DNA of 18,932 nucleotides from an uncultured Pseudomonas sp. (GCF_946885955.1 NZ_CAMPHI010000068.1:1-18932); one strand, 5' to 3'. Shown: positions 1-7,989, numbered from the stretch's first letter. The notes: generated by a model from the sequence alone, not told the origin. Numbers and translations are program-made.

Positions 1-187
1 CCGGAGCGAGGGAAGTTGAGCGAAGCGAAACCCGGATGTCGGGTGCCCTTCTTTGCCACACCTTTCTTGGGCAAGCAAAGAAACGGAGAGTAGCGGAGTA
101 ACAGCCGTAGGCTGGCCCGAAGGGTGAGCGCAGCGAGTCAAGGTGTGGCGCCCGTGAGGGGCGCAACCCAAACGTTCAGCACACGCG
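1..187. repeat. Composite intergenic repeat, cut by the window edge
   Basis: No credible gene is seen here. The first 36 bases contain TTGAGCGAAGCGAAACCCGG, which resembles the arm of the inverted repeat at 8603-8673. The following stretch has self-complementary pieces: CACACCTT near 58 matches AAGGTGTG near 140, and GGGTGCCC near 40 faces GGGCGCAACCC near 158. This layout is familiar from repeated intergenic sequence in Pseudomonas genomes. The left boundary lies outside the window, so the full element cannot be delimited. Confidence 0.5.
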
Positions 188-258
188 TTAATGGGCCATG
201 CCAAGCCTTTGGCGGATACACAAACTTGCCAGTCCGGTGTCCACAATATTCCGCGAAG

Positions 259-280
259 AGCCTTTGCCATAGCAAAGGCT
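259..280 (-). terminator. Perfect hairpin downstream of the outer-membrane channel gene
   Basis: AGCCTTTGC (259-267), loop CATA, GCAAAGGCT (272-280) forms a perfect 9-bp stem with a 4-nt loop. It starts 45 nt past the stop codon of the leftward gene at 325. A second stem overlaps it (CTGGCCC 279-285 with GGGCCAG 296-302). No U-tract follows the stem in the leftward direction, so it may be a weak or factor-assisted terminator, or a 3'-end stabilising hairpin. Confidence 0.35.
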
Positions 281-324
281 GGCCCCTGGGATAGCGGGCC
301 AGTCCCGCTCTTCCTCAACCGATG

Positions 325-1197
325 CTAGAAGTGGTACTTCACCAACGCCTGTACCGCGGTCTGGTTGAAACCATCGTCGGAGCCATCGATCGGGCGGATG
401 CCGTACTTGTTGCGCCACATGTTCAGCTCGGTGCCGACGTAGAGCTTGCGCTCCTTGCCGAACAGCGCCTTGCCGGCATCCCACTTGATCTGGATCGAAG
501 AGCCGACCGAGGTCTGGGTGCCGGCGTCTTTCGACGGTGCGCGCCAGTCGATGTAGCCGTCGATGATGAAATCTTGTTCGCCGATGGCGAAGGGGTAGGC
601 GCCGCTCAGGGTCAATTGGTAAGTGTGGCCATTGCCCTTGTCCGATGCCCTGAAGTCATGGTCGAAGAAGATGTTGTTATTGATCTTGACCGCGTACAGG
701 TTGGCGTTCAGGTAGGCGAAGCCGGGGGCGTTCCAGGCGCTGCCGATGCCGTAGAGGTAATTCTCGGTTCCCGGGCCGCCGTTGCCTTTCTCGTAGGTGA
801 AGGCGGCGTATACGTCCTTCAGCGGGCCGGCCGAAAGGTCCTGGCCGGTCAGCCAGCTGAGGCTGACGCGCGGCGAGAACTCCATGTAGTAGAAGTCGTC
901 CTTGTCGTCGATTTCCAGGTTGCCGAAGGTGCTGCCGCGGGCTTGCTGGTTGTCAGCCTTGATGTAGTCGAGAAAATAGAACACATCGCCCCAGGCCCAG
1001 CCGCTGGCGTGTTCGAAGGTGAAGGTGGTCTGCGAGCGTTGCTCTTCGCCGTTGAAATTGAGGCGCTGGAAGTTGCTGCCATAGAGGTAGGACAGGCTGT
1101 TGTCCTGCCAGAACAGCATCTCGCCGGCGACGCTGTGCTGGGCGCCGAACAAACCGGCGGAAAGGGCGAGGCAGTGAGGTAAGTGCTTGAACTTCAT
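325..1197 (-). CDS. Tsx/OmpK-like outer-membrane channel protein
   Basis: This 290-residue protein resembles the nucleoside-specific channel family (Tsx is about 290 residues). Residues 1-24 form a signal peptide with a likely cut after SVA and before GEM. The mature part is rich in alternating aromatic and polar strands (YMEFSPRVSLSWL, NYLYGIGSAWNAPGFAYLNANLYAV) and ends in Tyr-His-Phe, the C-terminal aromatic expected of an outer-membrane beta barrel. The ATG has a good ribosome site, AAGGAA, 5 nt upstream. It lies 92 nt downstream of the NCS2 permease gene on the same strand with no evident terminator between them, so co-transcription is likely. Inferred role: passage of purines, urate or nucleosides through the outer membrane. 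The substrate cannot be read from the sequence. Confidence 0.85.
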   Translation of the reverse strand: MKFKHLPHCLALSAGLFGAQHSVAGEMLFWQDNSLSYLYGSNFQRLNFNGEEQRSQTTFTFEHASGWAWGDVFYFLDYIKADNQQARGSTFGNLEIDDKDDFYYMEFSPRVSLSWLTGQDLSAGPLKDVYAAFTYEKGNGGPGTENYLYGIGSAWNAPGFAYLNANLYAVKINNNIFFDHDFRASDKGNGHTYQLTLSGAYPFAIGEQDFIIDGYIDWRAPSKDAGTQTSVGSSIQIKWDAGKALFGKERKLYVGTELNMWRNKYGIRPIDGSDDGFNQTAVQALVKYHF

Positions 1198-1289
1198 TGG
1201 TTTTCCTTATTTTAATGGGCGATTTTAAGGCGCAGGGGATCGTGACCCTGCGCTTGAGCACAGGGCCGTATTGGCGAAACGTTTGGGGG

Positions 1290-2783
1290 CTAGGCCTGGT
1301 TGGCCGGGCTCAAGCCATCGTTCAGAGCGCGCGACTGGTGGTCGGGCTCGGCGTTCTGCGGGTTTTGCAGCACGCTATGCAGATGGGCCTCGGGGTCGTA
1401 GTCGTTTTCCGCCAGGGGCTGATGTTCCTCCGGCAGGAAAAAGTTCAGCAGAATGGCGCTGAACGCGCCGATGGTGATCGGCGAACCGAAGATGTTTTTC
1501 AGCGTGTCGGGCATCTGCGACAGGGCTTCCGGCACTGCCGCCACGCCTAGACCCAGGCCCAGGGAAATGGCCGCGATCAGTACATTGCGACGATGCAGGC
1601 CGGCCTCGGTGAGGATCTTGATGCCGGCCACCGCCACGGTGCCGAACATGATCAGCGTGGCGCCGCCGAGTACCGGTTTGGGCATCAGTTGCAGCACCGC
1701 GCCGACCGTCGGGAACAGCCCGAGCAGCACCAGCATCGCGGCGATATAGAAGGCCACATGGCGGCTGGCCACGCCGGTCAGCTGGATCACTCCGTTGTTC
1801 TGGCTGAAGGTGGTCATCGGCAGGCTGTTGAACATCGCAGCGATGGCCGAGTTGCAGCCATCGGCGAGCACCCCGGACTTGATCCGGCGCAGGTACAGCG
1901 GGCCGCTCACCGGTTGCCTGGAGATGATCGAGTTGGCAGTCAGGTCGCCGGCGGTTTCCAGCGGGGTGATCAGGAAGATCACCGCGATCGGTACGAAGGC
2001 CACCCAGTCGAAGCCGAAGCCGTACTTGAACGGCACTGGAATACTAACCAGCGGCACCTCGGCCATATTGGCGAAATCCACCTGGCCGGTGAACCAGGCG
2101 ACGGTGAAGCCCAGCGCCAGGCCGATGATTACCGCGGACAGGCGCACGGCCTGCGATTTGAAGCGGTTGAACACGACGATGGTGCCCAGCACCATGCCGC
2201 CGAGCGCCAGGTGGTGCAGCGCGCCGAGGTCGGGCGCGCCGAAGCCGCCGGCGATGTCGGTCATGGCGACCTTGATCAGTGACAGGCCCATCAGGCAGAT
2301 GATGGTGCCGGTGACGACTGGGGTGATCACCCGGCGCAGCTTATTGATGAACTGACTGAATGCGATCTCGACGAAGGCGGCGCAGAAGCACACGCCGAAG
2401 ATGGTCGAGAGAATCTCCTCCGGGCTGCCGCCGCGACCCTTGACGATAAACCCGGCGCTGAGGATCACGCTGAGAAAACCGAAGCTGGTGCCCTGCAGGC
2501 AGAGCAGGCCGGAGCCGATCGGGCCGATGCGCTTGGCCTGGACGAAAGTGCCGAGGCCGGAAACGAACAGCGCCATGCTCACCAGGTAGGGCACATAGGC
2601 GCCCAGGCCGAGCACGCTGCCGACGATCAGGGTGGGGGTGATGATGCCGACGAAGCTGGCCAGTACGTGTTGCAGGGCGGCGAAGATCGCCGGGGTGAAC
2701 GCCGGACAGTCGTCGAGCTGGTAGATCAGGTCATTGTTGTCCGCAGACGGAGCTGCGGCATGCGGGTTACGGTTCGTGGTCAT
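1290..2783 (-). CDS. uacT: NCS2 nucleobase:cation symporter, urate/xanthine type
   Basis: This is a 497-residue polytopic inner-membrane permease of the NCS2 (NAT) family. Visible family marks are the Gln-His pair in the first membrane segment (Q38-H39 in ALQHVLASFVG), the acidic TPLETAGD segment, and the signature region MTTFSQNNGVIQLTGVASR, which closely resembles urate/xanthine transporters such as UacT. The C-terminal tail after about residue 455 is hydrophilic and probably cytoplasmic. The ribosome site before the ATG is weak (AGG about 9 nt upstream). A TTGTGTACAA box lies 153 nt upstream, and the outer-membrane channel gene follows it. The separate urate-degradation operon next door supports urate or xanthine as substrate. 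The specificity and the symbol are inferences from this similarity and context. Confidence 0.85.
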   Translation of the reverse strand: MTTNRNPHAAAPSADNNDLIYQLDDCPAFTPAIFAALQHVLASFVGIITPTLIVGSVLGLGAYVPYLVSMALFVSGLGTFVQAKRIGPIGSGLLCLQGTSFGFLSVILSAGFIVKGRGGSPEEILSTIFGVCFCAAFVEIAFSQFINKLRRVITPVVTGTIICLMGLSLIKVAMTDIAGGFGAPDLGALHHLALGGMVLGTIVVFNRFKSQAVRLSAVIIGLALGFTVAWFTGQVDFANMAEVPLVSIPVPFKYGFGFDWVAFVPIAVIFLITPLETAGDLTANSIISRQPVSGPLYLRRIKSGVLADGCNSAIAAMFNSLPMTTFSQNNGVIQLTGVASRHVAFYIAAMLVLLGLFPTVGAVLQLMPKPVLGGATLIMFGTVAVAGIKILTEAGLHRRNVLIAAISLGLGLGVAAVPEALSQMPDTLKNIFGSPITIGAFSAILLNFFLPEEHQPLAENDYDPEAHLHSVLQNPQNAEPDHQSRALNDGLSPANQA

Positions 2784-2936
2784 TGTCAGAGCCTGCCAGT
2801 TGTTTTTATACGGTCATGGGCTTGCACGAGGTATCACGGCACCTCTTTTCCAATCGAGGGCAATAATTGTCCGATCGGTCAGAATGCGTCGACTATAGCA
2901 ACTTGTTTACAGTCTTAAAAACAATTTATTTATAGA

Positions 2937-2946
2937 TTGTGTACAA
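2937..2946. promoter_or_regulatory. Operator-like palindrome TTGTGTACAA, copy 1
   Basis: TTGTGTACAA matches the TTGTRTACAA palindrome found in five intergenic sites of this window. It lies 153 nt before the start of the urate-type NCS2 permease. The TNGT-NN-ACNA shape fits FadR-subfamily GntR operators, and such a regulator is encoded at 11547-12317. That this protein binds here is inference. Confidence 0.65.
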
Positions 2947-3094
2947 AAATTTGATCGTTAGTCCGATGGCCTACAGCTGGACTTTGGGCGGGGAAAGGAA
3001 GCGGGGAAGCGCAGAGAAGGGGGCGTCCCCGCATGCAGCATTGTTTGGTCGGGATGCGCGCCATCTTCGACGGAGCCTTGTCGTGGGGAGTCGG

Positions 3095-3166
3095 TGCAGG
3101 AGCCAGCTTGCTGGCGATCCCGGCTAGCAGCAGTGCAACAGCATCGCCAGCAAGCTAGCTCCTACA
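3095..3166. repeat. REP doublet (inverted pair)
   Basis: A 24-nt arm at 3095-3118 (core AGCTTGCTGGCGAT) is repeated in inverted orientation at 3143-3166. The arms differ at two positions and are separated by 24 nt. The outer edge reads AGGAGC in one arm and TCCTACA in the other, like the pairs at 5155 and 13903, but the core sequence differs, so this is a related REP subtype. It sits between the puuD terminator and the permease promoter region. Confidence 0.8.
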
Positions 3167-3220
3167 GGATTCATCAAGCGTTCAATCGCGGAACCTGTAG
3201 CGGATATGGCCAATAGAAAA

Positions 3221-3245
3221 CGCCGCACCCGGGGAGGATGCGGCG
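3221..3245 (-). terminator. Intrinsic terminator of the puuE-puuD operon
   Basis: Read leftward, CGCCGCA and TGCGGCG form a 7-bp GC stem with an 11-nt loop, followed directly by TTTTCTATT. It starts 11 nt after the puuD stop codon. It would separate the urate-degradation operon from the permease gene further left. Confidence 0.8.
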
Positions 3246-3255
3246 CTTGGATAGA

Positions 3256-4545
3256 TCAGTTGATCCGGGCGCCTTGATCGATCCAGGCGCCGATCAGGTT
3301 GCGCTCGTCCTGGGTCATCTGGGTCATGTTGCCCAGCGGCATGATCTGCGCCGCAACGCTTTGCGCGTGAATCTTCGCGGCCTGCTGGCGAATCTGTTCG
3401 GGGGTGTCGAACATCACGCCGGCAGGAGCGCTGCTGAACATCGGACTGCTCGGCTGGGCGGAGTGGCAGACTGCGCAACGTTCCTTGATCACTGCGCGGA
3501 CCTTGGCGAAATCGCCACCGGCCGCGGTAACCTGCTCGGCGGGCTGCGCCGAAGCGAGCGGGGCGCTATCGCCGCTGGTTGCAGGCGCAGTGGGCGTAGT
3601 GGGTGCCGCCGCAGGGGTAGCGCTTTGTGCCGCCGCCGGGGCTATCGGCTTCAGGTTCGGCGCGGTGACGAACGCCAGGCAGATCATGCCTAGGGCCGCC
3701 GCCGGCAGGGTCCAGACGAACTTGCTGCTGTCGTGGCGGGTGTTGAAGTAGTGGCGCACCAACACCGCCAGCACCGCGATCCCGGCCAGGATCAGCCAGT
3801 TGTACTGGCTGCCGTAGGTGCTCGGGAAGTGGTTGCTGATCATGATGAACAGCACCGGCAGGGTGAAGTAGTTGTTGTGGCGCGAGCGCAGCAGGCCCTT
3901 GGCCGGTAATACCGGATCGGGCGCGCGATTCTCTTCGATCGCCTTAACCAGCGCGCGCTGGGCCGGCATGATGGTGAAGAACACGTTGCCGACCATGATG
4001 GTGCCGATGATGGCGCCGACATGCAGGTAAGCCGCGCGGCCGCTGAAGATGGCACTGAAGCCATAGGCGGCCGCGATCAACAGGACGAACAGCGCGGCGC
4101 CGAGCAGGGCCGGTTGCTTGCCGAGTGGCGAGTCGCAGAGGAAGTGATAGGCGACGTAGCCCACAACCAGCGAACCGAGACCAATGGCGATGGCCACGGC
4201 GGGCGCCATGTCGCTACCAGGGGCGATCAGGTACAGGCTCGGGTTGAGGTAGTAGACCACCATCAACAGGGCCACCCCCGACATCCAGGTGAAATAGGCT
4301 TCCCATTTGAACCAGTGCAGGTTCTCCGGCATTTTTGGCGGGGCCAGTTTGTATTTCTCCAGGTGGTAGATGCCGCCACCATGGATCGCCCACAGATCGC
4401 CGGACAGGCCATCGCGCGGGTTCGTTCGGTTGAGGTTGTTTTCCAGCCAGACGAAATAGAAGGATGCGCCGATCCAGGCGATGCCGGTGATCATATGGAT
4501 CCAGCGGATGCCCAGGTTCAGCCACTCAGTCAAATGTGCTTCCAC
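3256..4545 (-). CDS. puuD: PuuD-type membrane urate oxidase with a C-terminal cytochrome c domain
   Basis: This 429-residue protein oxidises urate to 5-hydroxyisourate at the inner membrane and passes electrons to a fused cytochrome c. The N-terminal part (about residues 1-300) holds multiple membrane segments, beginning with IRWIHMITGIAWIGASFYFVW. A linker rich in Ala, Pro and Thr (about 300-345) leads to a c-type haem domain with CAVCH at 357-361 and a probable axial Met402 in IMPLGNM. The start is GTG at 4545, chosen for the ribosome site GAGGT 7 nt upstream and the MEAHLTEWLNLGIRW family beginning. It lies 47 nt after allA and is the last gene before the terminator. No soluble uricase or FAD urate hydroxylase is present, so PuuD fills this step. 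Confidence 0.93.
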   Translation of the reverse strand: MEAHLTEWLNLGIRWIHMITGIAWIGASFYFVWLENNLNRTNPRDGLSGDLWAIHGGGIYHLEKYKLAPPKMPENLHWFKWEAYFTWMSGVALLMVVYYLNPSLYLIAPGSDMAPAVAIAIGLGSLVVGYVAYHFLCDSPLGKQPALLGAALFVLLIAAAYGFSAIFSGRAAYLHVGAIIGTIMVGNVFFTIMPAQRALVKAIEENRAPDPVLPAKGLLRSRHNNYFTLPVLFIMISNHFPSTYGSQYNWLILAGIAVLAVLVRHYFNTRHDSSKFVWTLPAAALGMICLAFVTAPNLKPIAPAAAQSATPAAAPTTPTAPATSGDSAPLASAQPAEQVTAAGGDFAKVRAVIKERCAVCHSAQPSSPMFSSAPAGVMFDTPEQIRQQAAKIHAQSVAAQIMPLGNMTQMTQDERNLIGAWIDQGARIN

Positions 4546-4592
4546 AATCAGTACCTCATTCCCGGAACCGGAACGCCGGCGCCAGGCTTCTC

Positions 4593-5096
4593 TTATTGGT
4601 GGGGGTCGAGGAGCAGTTGCTCTGCCTCGGTAAAGAAATGCTCATCGCAGTTGTTGCCGGAACCACTGCGATCAACCACCAGGAAGTCATCCCGCTTTTC
4701 GATCGTCAGCACCGGGTGGTGCCAAACGCCGCGATGGTAATTAATGCCCTGCCTGCCGTTGCTGCGGAAGGCGCGGACCAACTCCGATTCAGGTGCATCG
4801 CCAAGTGGCGCGACCAGGATCAGAAAGGGGTGGCCGAGCAGCGGTATAAACGCCTGGCTGCCCAGCGGATGGCGCTCCAGCATGCGCACCGTCAACGGCA
4901 TCTCCAGCGCTTCGGCACTGAAGATGCTGATGATCGCCGTATCTTCCGGCTGTGCGGTCTCGACCGTGGCCAGTTTGTGATAGCGGCGGGTGGAGCCGTT
5001 ATTGATCATGAAGAACTCGCTGCCTTCGGTTTCGATAACATCGCCGAAGGGGGCGAAGGCTTCTTTGCTTAACGGCTCGATGATCAATTTGCGCAT
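4593..5096 (-). CDS. allA: Ureidoglycolate lyase
   Basis: AllA splits ureidoglycolate into glyoxylate and urea, the last step encoded here. The 167-residue frame shows the family features KEAFAPFGDVIET (11-23), INNGSTRRYH (31-40), ERHPLGSQAFIP (74-85) and NYHRGVWHHP (119-128); E. coli AllA is 160 residues. I chose the ATG at 5096 because MRKLIIEPL aligns with the family start. An in-frame ATG at 5117 adds seven residues and has the better ribosome site (AAGGGG, 6 nt upstream), so it may be the true start. The longer open frame to 5201 runs into the REP doublet and is not credible. The gene lies 122 nt after alc and 47 nt before puuD. Confidence 0.92.
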   Translation of the reverse strand: MRKLIIEPLSKEAFAPFGDVIETEGSEFFMINNGSTRRYHKLATVETAQPEDTAIISIFSAEALEMPLTVRMLERHPLGSQAFIPLLGHPFLILVAPLGDAPESELVRAFRSNGRQGINYHRGVWHHPVLTIEKRDDFLVVDRSGSGNNCDEHFFTEAEQLLLDPHQ

Positions 5097-5154
5097 GTTG
5101 GTCTTCTTGTTTGTCATTGATGGCCCCTTTTTCCTGAGGATGAAGAGGCTTTGT

Positions 5155-5213
5155 GTAGGAGCGGCCTTGGCCGCGATCAATCCAATAACCATCGCGGCCA
5201 AGGCCGCTCCTAC
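5155..5213. repeat. REP doublet between alc and allA
   Basis: A 23-nt arm (5155-5177, GTAGGAGCGGCCTTGGCCGC plus GAT) is repeated exactly in inverted orientation at 5191-5213, with a 13-nt spacer. It lies within the leftward operon, ending 5 nt before the alc stop codon. In RNA it would form a long stable hairpin that could protect upstream message or lower expression of allA and puuD. It matches the pair at 13903-13956 apart from one paired change. Confidence 0.92.
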
Positions 5214-5218
5214 AGGGT

Positions 5219-6214
5219 TTACTTGCTGACCTTGCCGAACAGGCGCAGGCGGCTGATACCGCCATCCGGGAACACGTTGACGCGCACGTGGGTGATCGGG
5301 CCGAGGGCGTTGATCTGCTCGGCGAACTCGTGCTCGGCATGCATCTGCAGCTTCTGGCTCGGCAGCAGTTCGCGCCAGAACAGGCTCTGGGTTTCGATCT
5401 GGCTGTCGGTGCCGCCTTTGACGAAGGCGCCCTGGATCGAGCAGCTGTCCGGGTAGTTGCCCTTGAAGTGCAGGGTGTCGACGACGATGCGCTCGATCTC
5501 GCCGGGGTGGCCGAGGGCGACTATCACCCAGTCGTTGCCGGGGGTGCGGCGCCGTGCGGTTTCCCAGCCGTCGCCCATGTTGATGCCGCGGCCGGGGTTG
5601 AGGATGTTGCTCATACGGCCGAAGTGCTCGTCGGAGCAGGCCAGGGCGCGACCGCCATTGAGGGCTGCGGCCAGGTCGACCTGCTGGTTGTCGCCGACGT
5701 CGCTCCAGTCGCGGAACGGAATGCCGTAGACGCGCAGGCGGGCGACGCCACCGTCCGGGTAGATATTGAAGCGCAGGTGGGTAAAGGCCTGGCTGTTATT
5801 GATTTCGTGGTAGTGGTGGTTATTGCCCTGCAGTTCGACCGCGCCCAGCACTTCAGTCCATTCGGTGGCGTCGCTCGGGTCGCCCTCGGCGACGAAACAG
5901 CCTTCCAGGGAGGCCGACGGCGGGAAGTTGCCGGTGAAGAAACTGGTGTCAATGTCCACGCCCTTGATCGAGCCCGCGACGCCGAGGCGGATCACCGCGC
6001 TGTCGTAACCTTCGAAACGCTTGCGGCGCGATTCCCAACCATCCATCCACTTGCCGTTGTCGTCGAACACGCCTTCCTTCCATACCGCCGGGGTCGGCTG
6101 GAACAGGCGATTGACGTCGGCGAACCAGTCGTCGGTGACCGAAATGGCTTTGGTGCCGAGGCGGGCGTCGGCCAGGTTGAGGTATTTCTCGAAGGGTACG
6201 GCGTAAGTTCTCAT
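5219..6214 (-). CDS. alc: Allantoicase
   Basis: Alc hydrolyses allantoate to ureidoglycolate and urea. The 331-residue length is normal for the family. The protein shows the family's internal duplication: [10 protein letters not shown]...[13 protein letters not shown] (about 58-107) matches [10 protein letters not shown]...[13 protein letters not shown] (about 215-264), and [20 protein letters not shown] (145-164) matches [20 protein letters not shown] (308-327). The ATG at 6214 gives the expected [20 protein letters not shown] start, although the ribosome site is weak (AAGGC about 11 nt upstream). It lies 52 nt after uraD and 122 nt before allA, in one operon with puuE and puuD. Confidence 0.94.
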   Translation of the reverse strand: MRTYAVPFEKYLNLADARLGTKAISVTDDWFADVNRLFQPTPAVWKEGVFDDNGKWMDGWESRRKRFEGYDSAVIRLGVAGSIKGVDIDTSFFTGNFPPSASLEGCFVAEGDPSDATEWTEVLGAVELQGNNHHYHEINNSQAFTHLRFNIYPDGGVARLRVYGIPFRDWSDVGDNQQVDLAAALNGGRALACSDEHFGRMSNILNPGRGINMGDGWETARRRTPGNDWVIVALGHPGEIERIVVDTLHFKGNYPDSCSIQGAFVKGGTDSQIETQSLFWRELLPSQKLQMHAEHEFAEQINALGPITHVRVNVFPDGGISRLRLFGKVSK

Positions 6215-6266
6215 GTACGTGTCTGCCTTAACGGTGGGCGTGAAAGTGGGCGGCTAAATCAAGCGG

Positions 6267-6782
6267 CTAGAGCGCCTGCAAGCGGAACAGCGCGATCTTG
6301 TTGATCTCGGCCAGGGCGCGGGCGAATTCGCGTTCCGGCGAGTTGTCGATGCGCTCCTCGAAGGCCGCGAGAATCTGGTGCCGGTTGCTGCCTTTCACCG
6401 CCATGATGAAAGGAAAGCCGAACTTGGCTTTATAGGCATCGTTGAGTTCGGTGAAGCGCGCGAACTCTTCGGCGCTGCATTCGCTGATGCCGGCGCCGGC
6501 TTGCTCGGCGGTGCTCGATGCGGTCAGCTCGCCGCGCACGGCGGCCTTGCCGGCCAGGTCCGGGTGGGCATTGATCAACGCCAGCTGCGCTGAGAAGCTG
6601 GCGCTGAGCAGCACGTCGGCCATGCGCTGGTGCAGGCCGTCGACCTCATCGACGGAGGCATCGAGGCCAATATCGAAAGCTTTTTCGGCGACCCAGGGCG
6701 AGTGTTCGTAGATATCGGCGAAAACTTTGACGAAGTCTTCGCGGCTCAGGCGCGACGGGGTCAGGGTCTGGAAGCGGCTCAT
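6267..6782 (-). CDS. uraD: OHCU decarboxylase
   Basis: UraD decarboxylates 2-oxo-4-hydroxy-4-carboxy-5-ureidoimidazoline (OHCU) to S-allantoin. The 171-residue protein has the family core INAHPDLAGKAA with the probable catalytic His73, followed by EQAGAG (93-98), FTELNDAYKAKFGFPFIMAVKG (110-131), and NRHQIL (133-138). The ATG at 6782 overlaps the puuE stop codon as ATGA (6782-6779), which implies translational coupling. The frame stays open upstream through the puuE gene, but that extension has no homology-like sequence. Confidence 0.94.
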   Translation of the reverse strand: MSRFQTLTPSRLSREDFVKVFADIYEHSPWVAEKAFDIGLDASVDEVDGLHQRMADVLLSASFSAQLALINAHPDLAGKAAVRGELTASSTAEQAGAGISECSAEEFARFTELNDAYKAKFGFPFIMAVKGSNRHQILAAFEERIDNSPEREFARALAEINKIALFRLQAL

Positions 6783-7723
6783 TTGCTGTTCTCTTGCTGC
6801 TGATTCAAGGAGAAGGGGTGAGTGGCGTGCCAGTGGCGGGCGATATCGACGCGGCGGGCGCACCAGACCTTGTCGTGGCCTTTGACGTACTCGATAAAGC
6901 GCGCCAGGGCGGCGATGCGCGCCGGGCGGCCGAGCAGACGGCAATGCATGCCGATCGAGAGCATCTTCGGCGCACCGGCCACGCCTTCGGCGTAGAGCAC
7001 ATCGAAGGCGTCCTTGAGGTACTGGTAGAAATCGTCGCCGGTATTGAAGCCCTGCACCTGGGTGAAACGCATGTCGTTGGTGTCCAGGGTGTAGGGGATC
7101 ACCAGATGCGGCTTGGTCGCGGTGCTGGCCGGGTCCCAGTAGGGCAGGTCGTCGTCGTAGGTGTCCGAGTCGTAAAGGAAGCCGCCTTCCTCCATCACCA
7201 GGCGCCGGGTGTTCGGCCCGGTGCGGCCGGTGTACCAGCCCAGCGGGCGTTCGCCGGTAATGTCGGTGAGGATGCGGATGGCTTCGAGCATATGCTCGCG
7301 CTCCTCGGCCTCGTCCATGTATTGGTAGTCGATCCAGCGATAGCCGTGACTGCATATCTCATGGCCGGCGGCGGCCATCGCCTTGATTACCTCGGGGTGG
7401 CGCTGGGCGGCCATGGCCACGGCGAAGACGGTCAGCGGAATGCCATTGCTCTCGAACAGCTTGAGCAGGCGCCAGACACCGGCGCGGCTGCCATATTCGT
7501 AGAGCGACTCCATGCACAGATTGCGCTCGCCCAGCAGCGGCTGGGCGGAGACCATCTCGGAAAGAAAGGCTTCGGACTCCTTGTCGCCATGCAACACATT
7601 GCGTTCGCCGCCTTCCTCGTAGTTGAGAACGAACGACAAGGCGATGCGGGCATCGCCCGGCCAGTGCGGGTGCGGAGGGTTGTTGGCGTAACCGATCAGG
7701 TCGCGAGGATAGTCAGCGCTCAC
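6779..7723 (-). CDS. puuE: Allantoinase, PuuE (polysaccharide-deacetylase-like) type
   Basis: PuuE opens the allantoin ring to give allantoate. It belongs to the carbohydrate esterase 4 fold rather than the metal-dependent amidohydrolase allantoinases. Family landmarks in the 314-residue protein are DYPRDLIGYANNPPHPHWPG (4-23), LNYEEGGERNVLHGDKESEA (33-52), HEICSHGYRW (121-130) and GWYTGRTGPNTRRL (162-175). The start is GTG at 7723, supported by AGGAAG 6 nt upstream; the ATG eleven codons further upstream lacks both a ribosome site and homology. It is the first gene of the leftward operon and overlaps uraD by 4 nt. An operator-like box lies 75 nt upstream. Confidence 0.94.
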   Translation of the reverse strand: MSADYPRDLIGYANNPPHPHWPGDARIALSFVLNYEEGGERNVLHGDKESEAFLSEMVSAQPLLGERNLCMESLYEYGSRAGVWRLLKLFESNGIPLTVFAVAMAAQRHPEVIKAMAAAGHEICSHGYRWIDYQYMDEAEEREHMLEAIRILTDITGERPLGWYTGRTGPNTRRLVMEEGGFLYDSDTYDDDLPYWDPASTATKPHLVIPYTLDTNDMRFTQVQGFNTGDDFYQYLKDAFDVLYAEGVAGAPKMLSIGMHCRLLGRPARIAALARFIEYVKGHDKVWCARRVDIARHWHATHPFSLNQQQENSK

Positions 7724-7798
7724 TGCAGTCTTCCTTCTAGCTGTTAGGGCGGCCACTGCAGGATCACCGGAAGGTGTCGTGCGGCCGTGATGGGGTAA

Positions 7799-7808
7799 TT
7801 GTATACAA
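7799..7808. promoter_or_regulatory. Operator-like palindrome TTGTATACAA, copy 2
   Basis: A perfect 10-bp palindrome 75 nt upstream of the puuE GTG. It is one of five TTGTRTACAA sites, all intergenic. On the minus strand it contains TACAAT, so a bound repressor could cover a -10 element of the puuE operon. That overlap is seen in sequence; repression is inferred. Confidence 0.65.
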
Positions 7809-7979
7809 AGTACATTGCATTTTGTAAATCTAAAAATCAGCTATTTTGCAAAATAGATGTCTCTCAGCCGTTCTAGCGTGCTGCCTGGATAGCTGGTTCG
7901 GGTAGCTTCCTTCTACTATGCGGCTTGTATGTCGAAGATCCATGGCGCGGCAGGTGTCATACGATTTGTGTGTGCTAAG

Positions 7980-7989
7980 TTGTGTACAA
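7980..7989. promoter_or_regulatory. Operator-like palindrome TTGTGTACAA, copy 3
   Basis: TTGTGTACAA lies 152 nt upstream of uraH and is followed by T, giving TACAAT on the plus strand. It is identical to copies 1 and 5. It is separated from copy 2 by 171 nt, so each divergent gene has its own box. Confidence 0.65.

Larger units (their letters stand above)
2784..3214. promoter_or_regulatory. Gap between puuD and the urate-type permease gene
   Basis: This gap has no supported gene. From 2784 to about 2950 it becomes AT-rich and contains the operator-like palindrome at 2937-2946, with a degenerate relative TTGTTTACAG at 2903-2912. The promoter of the leftward permease gene should lie here, but I do not see a convincing -35/-10 pair with standard spacing. 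Positions 2950-3094 show nothing recognisable. A REP doublet occupies 3095-3166, and the puuD terminator follows at 3221. Confidence 0.6.

Noticed and set aside
5097..5201. N-terminal extension of AllA
   Set aside because: Beyond the ATG at 5117 the frame runs through the REP doublet and yields AAKAAPTQ-like repeat translation. The same kind of peptide appears in the GuaD extension, which shows it comes from the repeat.
5288..6304. 338-codon plus-strand frame opposite alc
   Set aside because: It is a shadow of the allantoicase gene with no recognisable motif and no ribosome site.
6783..7355. Extension of UraD to 362 residues
   Set aside because: The extra part is the puuE gene read in another frame. 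The ATGA overlap at 6779-6782 gives a clean start for the 171-residue UraD.
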